DNA from: Allacma fusca
Taxonomy: Eukaryota > Arthropoda > Collembola > Symphypleona > Sminthuridae
Direction of reading: 5' to 3'
Assembly (NCBI GenBank): GCA_947179485.1
Contig: OX359249.1
Span: forward strand, 48,929,402-48,993,401
Length of the DNA stretch: 64,000 bases
Shown in pieces: positions 39,071-53,770 of this stretch. The translations under genes and the position numbers were made by a program. How positions within the stretch are numbered: the stretch's first letter is position 1; every line of letters starts with the position of its first letter. The notes beneath the pieces were generated by a model that saw only the letters and a list, made by a program, of their open reading frames with translations, was not told the DNA's origin and ran no database searches.

Positions 39071-39220
39071 CAGGGGTGGATTAATCAAATAAATTTTACC
39101 CTGGCCTAAGCCTCAAAATGGCTTGAGCCTTTCCACTTGTAGTCTGAGGGCCTTGGATAATGTTTTTTAACGCTGGCCGTAAATATTTTACACTGGCCTG
39201 ATAAGGGTGGGCCACCCCTG
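39071..39220. mobile_element. hAT-like MITE, 150 bp
   Basis: The element begins CAGGGGTGG and ends CCACCCCTG, a perfect 9-bp inverted repeat of the CAGGG type typical of hAT elements. The flanking 8-mers CATATATG (39063-39070) and CATATTAT (39221-39228) look like a partly decayed 8-bp target duplication, the length made by hAT transposases. The interior has further imperfect palindromes around CTGGCCTAAGCC. There is no coding capacity, so it would depend on a transposase elsewhere. Confidence 0.7.
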
Positions 39221-42200
39221 CATATTATAAATACAGTATGAAAACTAAATTGATGCTGCCTCGTATGAACGATGGCATACATATATGTAATACAAGAAAC
39301 CCTGGCTAGTACGTAAATAGTATTTGTCAATTTTATTTATTTTCTGCTTTTAAAAACTTGAAAATAAATTAAATAAGGTACATGCGTGATTAACAATTAT
39401 TACAAAATAACGAAAAATACAGATAGTCAAATTATCAAACATGTTCAAGTTTCCCACAAGTTTTAGGATATTGGATCAGCTACATGGTAAGGTTGCTAAG
39501 ACGTATATAAGTTATAATCATAGTAATAATAGTAAAAATTGTGGAATCTTGTCAAGTGAGTTATTAAGGACAGTCAACAGAAACAGTTTAATAATAGTGA
39601 TAGCTCACTCAGTGTCAGCTTACAAAAGGGAAAAAGCTTTGATGGATTTTATGGAAGAATGTTTCGGGTAGCATAGTTTAAAATACTGTGCTCATTGCTG
39701 TGCCAGATGTGCATATATATGTATATATATATATATATCGCAATTATTTATGTATAGATGGATGGGAAATGAAGTTGTATTTGCCCAGCAGTGAACTCTG
39801 GTTTTGATGGAATAATAATTAACGGGAAGGGAAGTTTTACTCTTATCTTGAGAATTCGGGTGGATTAAAATTATTACTGAAATTCATATCGGTTACTTCT
39901 CCGACTGATTGATAATGGGCACCCGAATGGAAAGTTAGTTTACCTGAGTTGATCTTATTGAATATAAGAAGGGAAGCATTGATTAAATTTCCTGCAAGAA
40001 ACTCTTCCAATTCATTTAGTCACACCAAAAGAAATAGGAGGAGAAAACTCGTGAAAACTCTAAAAAGTAATAATATAAAATTGCACGGAAGTTTCCAGCC
40101 TGTTACTATAGTTTCTCAGTAACTTACAGTGAAGTACAACCTCTGGTCTATCTGTATAGTTTCGTTCCTCATCAACATGAATGCATTGATGTGTGTACAA
40201 AAAGGGAAATTTTTATGCCAATTCTCTTTTCACGAAAATGTTCCACGTTGACTTATGCACCCTCAAAAAGAGATTATATATACAATTAAATCACAGCAAT
40301 CAAATTTCATCTACGTAATTACTTATTAAGTAGAGGTGTGTTGTCCATCATATGGTTTGTTTTGGAAACATCAATAATTACTACATACTGACTGTCACAG
40401 TTTAGAGTAGAGTTGACAAGAGAAAGCGGATACAAACCAAAGGTGAAAGTATTGCTTGCTGAAAGTCGTAATAATGTTTTAGCAATTTTTATTGACAGCT
40501 ATGACAGGGAAAGTGAAACAAACTGAAAATACATTTCACAGGAAGTGAATTAAGTAGTAAATGTTGTCCGTACTATAATAGATCAAGTAGACAGGTGTAA
40601 GAGAAATCTACATATGAGAGGTTGTAGTGGTGGTCGTGTCCGCACGTATCTCTCGTACAAAAGACAAGTGGGGATACATGATGTGAGAAAAAAAATATAT
40701 ATATCTATTATTTACTGCTTCCAAGGAAAAGAAATCAACAGAATGATAAGGTGAGAAAGTAAACTGATACCTTGAAAATTAAGCATGGTAAGCTACAAAC
40801 GGAAGATGAAATAAATAGGGAAGGAGAATTGACGAACACCTTTCTAGAATAATTACAATAATTTAAGTTTGATTGGAAAAAACAACACTTGGTTCTGTTT
40901 AAAAACACGAAGCAAATATAAATCACTGGTGTGATGAAAATTCCATTGAATAATATCCATTGGCGATAATCAAAGACTTGACGGAGATTCAAATTTGTAA
41001 TAATACCACCATTAAGTAAATAAAAATAATTAAAAAGCCGCACGCATACTAACGAGATAAATAATTAAACAACATTAAAAAAAACGAATGCTCTATAAAT
41101 ACTAACACAATCTTTCAAACCCCAACTGAACTAATAATAAATAACAATAATAACATCAACAAAATTTTCAATTCTGATTTTCCAACCGCGTCAATCTCGA
41201 AGTGTAACAAAAAAAATCAATGCAATTAACTCCTTTTTTTACAACTTTGAGAAATGACAACAAAATAAGTTACATAATTTAAACAAACCACACCTCATAA
41301 AAATAGTTAACAATATTTTAACAAGATTAGAAACAACAATAACAAATAATTTAAAAGTTCCCCAAAAACATTTGTGGTGCAGACCAACAACTGCTTCAAA
41401 CATAATGTTATGCTCACCATTAAACTAGCAAATTATTATACCTAACGTATTAAAGCTGTAGATTAAAATACATGCCCTTTCCTTTAACCCAATAATGAAT
41501 AAATACCCAACCCTTTAATAGATATACCCGGACAGTTTAGCTTTTTTAATGCAGAAGTTACTCAACAAGTACTTACATACAAGGTACTGTCAAGTACTAC
41601 AAAATACCCTTGGCGGGCTTATCATGGACTGCAAATAACAGTATAACAATAAAATAAGTTACATATCCTTTATATGCATTTGCAGCTGATTGTCCAAATC
41701 ACGAACTTACAATAGCCATAATAATTATTAATTATTTAACATCAAATAGTTGGTTGCGAATAGACACGGTTAATAACAATAAAGTGTTCCTGGGGAATAG
41801 TAACAGATACAAAGGGCATCTCTAGACAAGGTTAGACCGACAGGGGGAGATTCCTCGGGAAATAAGAGATTTAACCTACGCAGGATTCATACTTTGTTAT
41901 TACATCAAATTATAAAAATCTCAGTACTACTAAAACATATTAATTACACTACGCAGGAGTATTTCCTCCAGCCAACTCTCTTCAAGTAAATTAATAGCGC
42001 GATTTTGCGATGTGGGACAATTACCAGGTCTACATACTATAGAGCACCAAAAAACGTAACTTCACAACAATGTAGCAACGGCTGTTCATCCTTTCTCGGA
42101 AGGTAGTAAATAGAACATATGATACGACGTAAAAATTATAAGTATAACCTGGAAGTTACTGCATGCATAGCGCACTTGGTGAATCTTCACCTTATCACTA

Positions 42201-42603
42201 TATACTGTACTCTCCATTGAATTCTGTCCTACATCTCGCTAAATAGTACAATGAATAGATTGTATTTATTTCTCAACTCTTTTTTTTTTATTTAGTAATA
42301 GTTAGCGAATGCAGAAATTCAACGACACCTATACCCTACCTACACTCACAGCTTACAGACTATTGAAGTTGTTGATGGTAATGACGTCGTTATTATCACT
42401 GAATTTTCAGAATTGTTACCTTATTACAAATAAGGGTAAACCATGCTTTTTACACCTACGAAATGTACAACCTTGCATAACAAACTGCATTCACGAGTAT
42501 ACTTATAGTTTTAGAGCCACGCTCTGTACCCGTCCTTAGCGTAGTTCCTAGTGACCTCTGTCAGGTTTCCCTTCAGTTGGGATGACGGTGGAAACGATCC
42601 TAC

Positions 42604-42630
42604 TTTCTCTCTCTCTCTCTCTCTCTCTCT
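42604..42630. repeat. (CT)n microsatellite
   Basis: A CT dinucleotide run in intergenic DNA. Confidence 0.95.
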
Positions 42631-45600
42631 AAAATGTACTGTGTATAATATGTAAATTATTTACAGACACAACGTCTTCCCAATATAACTCTTTATCAAA
42701 ACTTGTAAATATAATTGTATGTAGGTCTAAACCATTTAAGTAGTAACTCCGAGTGAAACACCTACTTCAAAGAACAAACTACCGGAGAAGATTAAGAATG
42801 TTTGTGTACGAATGTTGCTCCTCTTGCGATCATGACTAACTAATCTTACACATAAGGTATTTACAAGTATGACGTCCAAAACTAACTTTCGCCTCGAATA
42901 AAATCGGAAATGTATTTTTTTTTATTTATTTGTGTGATTATTACTTGAAGGCGATGTCACCAGTTATTCATTAGTAGTCGTGTGTACGTACGATATATGA
43001 CTAAATCTATCAAACTATAGGTTTTTAAACGCTATAAAAAAAACCTATGAGTAGCATTGTGAAATGAAGGAATGGGCTAATTGCTGAAGCACAATGATCC
43101 GGAGTATTCAAGTTGATCAAGTCTTAGTGAAAACCTTTCATTATATGAAATAAGTACCATTCCCTTTACAAAATATAAGGTTAACTTAACCATGAAAAGT
43201 ACGAAGCCTATAAGTACAAACTTAGTTAAATACTATCCCTCTAAAACCAATTTAAATGCCGCCTTAAATACTTGCAAACTCCACCTTATTGTACACTATT
43301 TACAACCAAAAGGAGTGTCTGAGCTAATAATTGAATGAGGTCGCCTTTCTCTAACCCATGCTCATTCTGTACTTCCTACACGTATGTATTCATAATCCAT
43401 TTCATTGATTTTGAAATACTTGGTTACATATATTTCCAAATCTTATATATTCTTGCGTTCACAAACGTTTGAGAAAGAATAAAACTCACAACAAAAAAAC
43501 ATAGAATCCCTAGAAATATTAGGGTTTGAAAGATAATGTAAGGTTGAAACGTTTTTAAAACTTTCGGCAATGAATACTTGATATTTTGTAAAAAAAATGT
43601 AGAGGTACAAAACAGAACCGAAGTGTTCGGGTATCATAGGTTTTTCCGGTGTCATAACAATTCGTAACCATAGTTATAAAAGGACATCCGACAGCGTACA
43701 AATTAGTATTTTTCGACAATACTTACGCAACTACTTACTGTATGCCTTCGTGATGCAAGTATGCAACATACATACATGCCTTTATTATGCTTTACATAAG
43801 AGGACAGAGTGAAGGAGAAACTTATCACCAGCCCAAAATAAATGACGTGCGCTTCCGCATAAGGGTATCAATAATATTATTATTTGTTGAAAGCCTAGAT
43901 TGCAAAAAATTTGGAAAACGTTATTTTCTTTAAAATAAACACTTATTTGTAGGACAACACCTATTATGTACATACAAGTTGTCTGTTCCTTTTACATGCA
44001 TTTCATATTGCTATTTTATCCATGTACATATCTTTTTTTTATGTGTAAATTGGGATAGCATCACACTTGATTACCTTTTAAAGATCCGTTGACTAAGTCT
44101 AATAAATACAACAAAAGTTATGTATATATGGTTTCCACTAGTATGTAATTATATAACTCGTCCTCGTAAAAGAGATAACGGTCCGAGTGAGCCTAGTGAT
44201 CCTACACTGAGTTTTGTAGTGGCAGCACACATATGTGTGCAAGAGTAGATGGTATTTTTGTCCTTAGTGGTTACAATGTAATGTAAAGCAAGATGTAAGT
44301 GCCAAATGCAGATACAGTTACAATGGTTACTGTCGATCCGAAGGAGTGACTGGCAGAAAAGATAATATTTGCTATCGGAGATTTTTAACGATGATTAGAT
44401 ATATATGCCTTACAGGACTTTGTAATAAACTACGTTGTGAAGCTCTCACACCACAGATATTTCAATTATTGGTACAATTTTGCGTATAGTTTTTCCTTTT
44501 TGTTTTTTTTTAGAATAAATGTCTAATCTTAAGTCTTGTACTTTTTGCCTGTTCCTACGTAATCCTACTGGTGTACATAACCTGGTGCTTCATTGTCACA
44601 GGAATGATCGGCCAGAAAATCTAGATCTCAGAGACAAGGTTCTGTTGTAAATTAAATATAACTGTAAATTTGTAAGACATTGATATCAAAATCCTTGCAC
44701 TAATCGAACTCAATTCTACTCTATAAAGTTCTTATGGAACTATCATTGATAAAATTTGTGCAAGCCCTCAAGAAGAAATAAATTTCTCAAGAAATTGGTT
44801 CCTTTGGAAACAAATGTCTGGAGAAGGTAAGGTTTCGAGAAAGTTAAGCCCACTCTGTAGAAGGTCAAACGTTGAAAAGGTAAATTTGTAAAAAATCAAG
44901 TAGTATTTTATGTAATTTACTTCCAGTTAGTATGTAATTATTCAAAGGGCGACTAACTTGACATTACTGTGAACCCTCGATAATAGGATAAAATCAATAC
45001 TATATATGAGTATATATATAAGATTCTGGAATCTATGGAAACTTTTTGTTAGGAGACATTATGCAATGAAGTTGAATCTTTGCATGTTCTTTACGGAGAT
45101 AGATCCACAAGAAGACTAAGCAAGTGTTTGCAGTTAATTACATTTTGAATATTGATAACTCAAGTGATTATAGTACTCTCTAAAAATAAGTTTTCCTACT
45201 CTACTATATAGAGTATGCGTATAGTTAGTTCGATCCGAACCACAGCCTTTGAGCCCTTGCCAAACGGACCGGTAAGGAGTTGATTTTCCAAGTTATGAAA
45301 AAATATGTTTCGCCTTTTTCATTCTGAGTTATTGTAGGAGTTGAAGGAAACCTTGTCATTGGAAAATATTTGTTTGAATACCAAAGCATCCTTATGATTA
45401 TGTTAGGAAGAGTCAATTCGGTTGAAGCACTCACAGACTTTATCTTGATGAATATGTTCCGATCATCATGTGCCGTCCGAGCTTTACTTTATGTACATTT
45501 GTAACGGTCTATTCTAGTTAATTAGGTATAGTTAATCTCTACCCACCTATTGTATCAATCATGGAATGCTGAGGTCAGCCAGTGCTTTACGCTGCTTTAC

Positions 45601-46356
45601 TTACATACTAAAAACTATACGCTACATTATACTTTCTCGAAAGAAAAAAAAAACCTAATAAATTTTTTTTAAAGCTATCATTTTTGTAGTTGTGAGTTAA
45701 GACACAGGATAAAAGAACCTTGGATTCGTACTTTTTACAAAACATCGGCTTATGGAGTACTTGAGAAGTCTCTCACTCAAAAGAATTCTGAAAGTTGACA
45801 ATTTGTTTTTCAAAGTTGACAAGCAAAGACTACAAGTGAAAAATATTTGTTCCGAAAGTAAGACCACAAGGATTAAAAGATGTTTAGGATTAGACAGTTC
45901 GTATGTCATTCGAAGACAACTCTATGTTTGCACACGATTCATGCTAACAATCAGAGAGTTTGTTCCTTACTGGTAGGTTAAAGTGGTACTTAAAGCTTGT
46001 AGTTGCTTTTTCTTTGGTATGTTTAGAAACTAGTGAAAGTATGATTAATCTCTTGGTACTACACCCAGGTCTGAAGGAAGTTCTAATACAGAAGGTGAAT
46101 GAGTTGGCCAACAATATCATTCCAGCAGTACGATCAATGTCTCATACTGAGTATCATTTCTTGAGAAACTAAAAAGTGCAAGAGTCTGAAGAGAAGTCGA
46201 TGATGGAAGTAGAAGTAATTAAGTTTTTTTTTAAATGCGAAGAAATTCTCATTGAGACGGAATACTTTGGTGATGATTTTCACAGATATAGTCTTCTATA
46301 GCTGGCATGATTGCTTTCACAACGGCGACATATTTCTAACTCAAATTCCCCTTTCC

Positions 46357-49300
46357 TCAATTCTTTTTCTTCTTTTTGAAGTAGGAGTCCGCGTAATGAC
46401 TCGTGAGTCCCGGAGGTTGGTGACCAATGAATTCCGTCTCGGACATTGACTCGTGGTTGACTTTCCGCTTTTGACCCATCGAATTGATGAGGTTGTTGGA
46501 GCCTCCAGGACTAACCGAAGGAGCCCAGATTCGATTCTGGAAACTGCTCGTCCCAAACCCCGGATGTGGTGGACTGCCCAACACCGAATTGCTCCAGGGG
46601 GTTGGTGTTGGGGAAACATTCCCGTTTCCCGACTCCATTAAACCTTTGCTACAATTTCGGGAAAAAGGTGAATAGCTGGGTGACCTCGGACTGGAGCTAC
46701 TCATTTCACTACTCCCATTAGACCCACTTCGCTGAGGAATAGGTTGTCCATGTCCATTGGTCATGAACGGTCTATTGTTCCCAATGGGTGATGGTGGTGA
46801 ACTGATGCCCGTACTCCAGCTGTTGTGCTTCATACTGGGATTGTGAAACCCATCGTTAGATGGAGGCATGTGATGAGGATGCTGCTGATGATCACCTTTC
46901 ATTGACTGCATGAGGAGGTCCAAAATCGCGTTCGAGACACCATTATTGTCCATGCTCCCTCCCATCTGATTCAACCGATGTTGATGGGAGTTCTGGAGTG
47001 AGTGACCATGATGACCATGATTTGCAAACTGCGGTGGAGGGGAAATGTTCCCTCCATTCGTATTGTTGCCGAACAAGTGGCTCAGATTTTGTGGGTTACT
47101 TAGCAGAGAATTTATCGCATCTTGCAAGTCTCCAGTTCCAACACGACCCTGATGATGACCATTGGGAGTGACGAAACCAGGCGGGGAATTTTTATGACTG
47201 TTGTGTCCGTGAGACATTCCAAACATATTGTCTCCCCGTCCGATCGGGGATCCGTTAGAACTGGACATTGGACTCTTCATGAACAATGGACTTGTGTTTC
47301 CAGGGGTGTTTGGCACTGTCTCCGGGGGAGATGAGTGTCCAAATAATGAGTACCAGACTGCTTGCAGAGGATCTCCTGGAGGAGATTTTGGTGCATTCAT
47401 CCCAGTGTCCATGGGAACGTCAAGTCCTGGTGAACTTACTCCAGAAGGACTTGGAAGTAGCGGATTCTGCAAGCGTAATCACATTATATATAAATATTAG
47501 ACACGAAATTACTCCTTGAATGGGGGAAATAAAATACAAGTACTGTTAAAGCCTGAGAATGGACTAGATCATCTGTATGCATAGATACACATACAGGGAC
47601 CTACTCCTACATCCGAATGTGGTAGTTTTTTTCCCCTTTGTAACCTTCCACAAATGTCGCCCGAGGCATTTAAATTAAATTTAAGTAACTCTATCAGAAA
47701 ATTTATTACACACAGGAGTTGCTGAATTAGAAACCAGCCAAATTGGATGGAGTTGTGAGAAGGAGTAAAATTCTTAGTAGGTCTTGTACTGTACTTACGT
47801 TACCTGGGAAATGGTGAAAGCTAAAAATATATGTAGGTATAGACAGAAAATTTAAAAAAAGCCAGCGATACATGATAACTGACCTTGTGCATTCCATTTG
47901 AAGCAAAAGAATTATTCCGGGATGATTTATTGTAAGAAGACCACTGATCTTCTTTGGCGCCATTATTGACACCTGAAAGCATGACTGGCGATGGAAAGAA
48001 ACCATGTGGAATGTTTGTATTGTCGGCTTGAGACATCGGAGGCATGTTTGGAGAGGCGAGTCCTAACAAGGAGCTCAAGTTTGGTCCATTGTTCACAGGA
48101 ATGCCATTGAGGAAATGATCACCACCCTTGCTCATGGCTTGTAAAGCGGAAAGCAACTGTTGGTTCTGCTGAGCAGAATTGGGTGACAAACTCCCACTAC
48201 CCCCTCCAGAGCCCGCCTGGACGTTCCCTCCGTTCCCGCCATTTTGCAACTGACTGGCTAACAAGAGGGTTAGAGCAGTTTGTTGGGCATTCTTGATATT
48301 TAGACCATTGTTTGGACTTGAAACAGGAGGAGAGAACGGGCTCGTCTTCTGGAATGGACTTCTTTTCCCCTGGTGCGGATCATTAGTTGTTTGTCCTTTT
48401 CCCTTCTGAACGTCTTGGATTTGCTGCAGAATGATACTCTGGAGATTTTGGGCAACTGTGATTTAAGGAAAAAAAAAACATTTGATAAAAGCTTTTAACT
48501 TATTGAATGGACTTCCCATTCCATTCAAAGCCATCCAATCAAATTGTCAAACAGGTCTTTCCGGAGTTTTGCATTGAAAAAATCCCATATCCTCACCCAA
48601 CATCTATTTTCTTCTTAGAAACCAGATCAAACTGTCGTCAAATAAATAAACAACACCAGACTGGACATCTGGAGCTACCAGACGACGCTTGAATACTGAG
48701 TTTTGTGGGGAAAGAAGAAGGACAGGAGAGCTCGGGACGAGGCTCTCTCTCCCCCGGCGTGTTTTCACATGCACTCAGTGTCATCCCAAACAAACAAGCA
48801 TATCAATACCCGAGGACAATAAAGCAAGAGCTATGAAAAGATAGGAAGTCGAGTTTGGAGTACGAATGATCCCTCCACACTCGTCTCCCTCATAATATGA
48901 GCTTCTCCCTAAAGAAAACACTTTTAGATACTAAAGAAGGTCTTAGTACTTTGTTTCTCCTCCAGTCCTTAGCTTAAAGGTATAGCTTAAGGATATTAGC
49001 TTAAAGCTAATATCTAGATACATTTTGATCCGATTTCAATAAATTATGTAGCCCGTAATTTCTCCCTTGGTACATCATCCACCCAAATGGTTCAGTCGGG
49101 GAGGGATACTTGCATTCCTTCCCTTACTACCATCTCTGTTGACAGAATCAATAGCAAACGGAATTTTCTACGGGAACTTTCTTTTCTAATTTAATTACTT
49201 TAGACGAGATTCCGTCCAGTCAATTACAGTAGTTGCGTATCTATTTCCAAACAGTCAAACTGTTTCCCAGGCAGAGGGAACAGTAAGTTTCATTTACTGC

Positions 49301-52300
49301 TTTACCTTTCCTCCATCCTCAACTCTCGCACATGAGGACGGGATGCATACATTTCAGTTTAAATAGAACGCCCTCACATGTTACATACACCCCCTTCCAT
49401 TTCCTAGGCGGCTTTACTAGCAGACCGACAATAAATGATCCAATTTCATTGTCGATTTAATGAAGACTATTAAAGTAGTCTCGTTTTCTCTTGAATATTG
49501 AGTCATCATAAAACCTCCTAACTTTTGCCCCCTTAAAGAGAAATATCCATGGAAAAAGATACTTTCACCTCGTACCTCTAACCCAAAGTCTACCCTTTAA
49601 TTGTATGTGTACACCACGATTTAAGCACTACTGGCCGTTAGCTTTTATGTGCATCAATAGTCCTTCGGGGAAATACGGCTCAGAAAAAGCCCACCATCCG
49701 GTTTCATAAACCTCGAGTCGGAATCGTAAATTACAAATCCTTGAGCATGAAGCACAATTAATATCGTATAGAATGGCAATGCTTTTGTTTCGGGTACCTT
49801 CCCCATGCTCAGGACAATAATTTCTTTTGATATGGGCTTTAGCTTCATAAATATTTAGCTTCCTCGTAACTCACGTTTCCTCCTCAGCACTGAAACACAT
49901 ACGGAGGAGAACAACAGCAGTATTCAAATACTGAGTGAAGGGTGGCTTGCTTTCCTTGTCATAGACAAGGCACCACCAGATTCGATTTTGCTGGCTCACA
50001 ACACAGAATTCCTGTGTTGGGACTGATCAATGATGAAGCTGTTTGATTTACGGAAGGCGCGCGTGGAGAAAGATTCCCTCCTCACAAAGGACAGAAGATG
50101 AGAGAGAGATGTAACAAGTGGAATAAACGAGGAAGGTATCTCCTATACACATATTCTTCTCAGTCCATTGATCATGAGTTAAGGCTAGGACAGTGCAATG
50201 ACAGACCTCACAATAAGGGAGAGGAAAACTAATCAAAGTGGTTTTATTTCGGTGACGTCCTCCCTACTGTATTCTCATACCTTTCAATGAGTACAAACTC
50301 CAAGTAATTATATTTCAAACTTTGAATGTGTCCATTACGCCTCACAAGTTCACATCCTTCGTCATATTCATACGGTAATTACATTTTCCTGTAGTCCTCC
50401 TTTGAACTACTAGGTAAGAAATGTTTGGACCATTTTGCTCCGGATTTGTTCAACATAGTTTATGATAGTTAGTTTTAATATTTAGAAATAAATGGCTGGA
50501 CTTGTTGAAATCCCAGTGTTTGCGAAAATTTTAAATTGGGCCTAACCGCCCTTGAAAATGTCTGCATGCTCAGGCCTGACAATTTAACGAGCTAATAAGC
50601 CATTATACGCCTTTGGGAAATACAGAATTGGAGACGGAGACAGGATCAATTTTCGATGGGACTCTACATGCGTCGGAATGTGACTGGAGGGAAGGTACTT
50701 CCCGAGATAAGGAAAGGCAGTTCATGATGATAGGCCACATCCTCATGGATTTGAGCAAAGAGGAGCTGTACACATTCGGAACCAAAATTAAAATACTCCT
50801 TGTTACTGGAAATGGCGTAATGTAATGTGCCAGGACGGAAACGTGTATTGTTCTGTTGTCTTAGTTATGGACAGCAGAGAATAGAAGAACGTCGCGAATT
50901 CCCGTTCATGATACCCCAGAGTCATGGTTCTCTGTCTGAGCAGATCCAATGTAGACAAGAGCCTGGTAATAAATGGGTTTCGTTTGAGTATCTCTCGTCT
51001 CCCTTGAACATTTTCACACTTTTATTCTAAGTGCAACCAATACGTTCCAGGGATAATACCACACGATTATTTCCCTAGTTTCTTCGAGAAGAAAGGATAC
51101 TACAAGGCTCACATTCAACTAATTGCTCTTTGATCAAAGCTCAGAGCGGTACTCCCCCCACTTTTTATCTCTCTTGTGCTCCAACTCCACACTTGTCTAC
51201 CCAGTCCTCTCCTGTATTTTAATGGACGCATTATTACATATATCATTGTACGGTACAACTAACAACAAGGTTGGAAGGTATTACTGGAACGTATGCACGC
51301 ATGCCAGTTTACCTCCTCTTGGTTACTAGACCCCTACCACAGTGTAAGTAATGCAATAAATCTCACATTCAAGTAATTTTCATGAAAAATAAAGAATTTA
51401 CGGCAATATTCATTGGGAATGGCTACACGGGGGAGTAGGCACACACGCTAGCTTGTAAGGTGTATCAACTCTAATAAAATCCTAAGTAGTAGAAAATACA
51501 GACTTGTAGGGACAGGCTCCCACATAATTACAAGCAGCCAAGAGTAGGGAGCAAGGGGAAGGATTCCAAGAAAGTAAATAAAGTTTGGATGGAGCTGGGT
51601 TTGAGACAACAAAGTAATTTATTAAAATAGGAATGATAAGATAAGTGAGTTCTGAAAACCGTCTCATATCTGGGTCTGAGAATTGTGGAGTATTTTTCTG
51701 AGTCAAATATCCTTAAGCCATACTTTGTTTCTCAACTTTTATCCTATTTATAATTTTCATAATTTAGGCTTTCTTACTGAAGCTGAATATAATAATTGTT
51801 TCAAATAATAAAGTGTAATCTAAATGTTCCACTGTCACGGCTAACATGTAAGGAATCGAGGGAAAATCATAATAATTGTATCTCTCCGTATAAAAAATAT
51901 GCAGGTCCACGTGTACATTCACAGTTTTAAGAAAGGCATGCTCAAAAGATAATTTCATGTGCTAATGTCACAAGTGGGAAATAAACAGTCCAATGCTAAA
52001 ACAAATTATAATTTATAATATTTTGAAAATCCTAAACAATTGCACATCTTCATTCATTACTATTTAGCGGATGCTTTCTCCTTGTAAATTTTTCATGTCC
52101 TCCCTTTTACAATAAAATGCCTGGACATATGGATGTTCAAAGCATTTGAATGTGTTAACAGCATTTGAAATTTTCTAAACTATTGTATATGCTCACAGCT
52201 ACGGGAGAACTAATGCCTAATCCTAGTTCCTGCTCTCCAACAAAAGATTTGTGAGCCTCTCCCATAACAACGTTAAGGCTTAAGCAATATTTCAAGGGGC

Positions 52301-53725
52301 TTTTCATCCAGAGAGAATGTGAAAGCCCCGATGAAAAAATCCTGTTGGGTTTGTCAACTGGGACTGTAAAATAATGCGGGAGAGAAGCTCATCAGTCAGT
52401 GTAGACTGAAAAATTTACCTAGTTAACAATCTTGACTATGGAGCTATTTCTAGACTTCCACTTTCATCCAAATCCCATCATTCAAAGTTTACAAACATTC
52501 ATCTTCCATTCAAAGGCTCATTGAGAAAACATTGATAAAATAATTCTTTGAAGGGATTCGAGAATATTAAGTCCCTCCGAGCATATTTTTCTATATTCTC
52601 TGCCGTTGAGTCTTTTTTTTAATATAATAACTGCACTTGTGTTCGGGAGGAAAGACTTATTTCTCACAAAAATAGTTTGAAAGAACAAGCAGGGAAATAA
52701 TGGTTGATTAAAACTAAACACAAGCGTTTATACAAGAAGGTCCCTTTGATGACAGAGTATAATCAAAGAGATGTGAGGATGAGGTTGAAACAGTTTAGCA
52801 GTACATAGTAAAAGGACTGGAAATCTTTGTGCTAAATCCTCTGAAGCGCCAGAGCCATAATCTTTGCAATCATTCAAAGGATAGCTAGAGCATAGGAATG
52901 TTCAATCGGGAAGGCATAGAAAATCAACCTCATAATTACGCAAATTAGTTAGTTGACATTCGCATTTAGTAGGAGCCGACATGTAGGTAATGTAATCTTG
53001 CCGAATCTTAAATAATTTAATGTGGCTAATTTCATCTCCTCCTCTTTGAAACATGGTTGAGTCTTCTGCATTGACCCTTGTTACTTATTACTGTTTACTT
53101 TTTCCCCTCATTTGCTTGGTCCCGCCACGAATCCAATTATTGCTTGAGCGTTAACAAAAAGACAACTTGAAAATTGCAATCGTCGCTGGAACATCCGTGC
53201 CAAAAGAACGGGACTAGAAAGTCGGGACGGAGAAGTACTACATGCATTCATTTGGTAGCCTAATATTGTATTTTACATTTCCTGTACATATTTGTCTCTC
53301 ACTCAAACCTCTCACTCGTCGCGTGTAACTCAACTCCTCTCCTCCATTCCTTCATTATGAGACTGGTTAATGAAATGAGAGCTTTGAGCGACGAAAATTC
53401 GGTAACAATAGTAATTTTCGAGAGTCTCGCTCTGACACTCACATTACCACGATACAATTAGAGTAAAGAATGTAGCCGGAAACTATACAAAAGTAATCAA
53501 TTACTGTATGTACGCTCCTGTAATTATTATTACCAGTAGGCCTCAGTTTTTAAATTATAATTAATTTTCATTTTTGTCGCTGACTCACAAGGCAGTGTCA
53601 GGATTCATGCGGAGTTTTCTTAGAATTAAATTGGTTGCTTTTAGGTAATACCGTTACACCAATCAGTCCCTGACTGACGTCCAACTTCAAACGGTACCAC
53701 GAGCTAATTCTCTTAAAAGGCTCTC

Positions 53726-53770
<45 letters not shown>

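Larger units (their letters stand above)
37742..46356. other. Gene-poor intergenic region between convergent MRPL16 and RAVER
   Basis: I find no supported exon. Part of the right side is presumably RAVER 3' UTR. The first clear minus-strand AATAAA is near 43780, so that UTR may be long or use a variant signal. The region contains a hAT-like MITE and a CT microsatellite. Confidence 0.6.

Noticed and set aside
46453-47519. Several plus-strand frames opposite the last RAVER exon.
   Set aside because: They are antisense shadows of the coding exon, whose minus-strand frame has a family-specific C-terminus.
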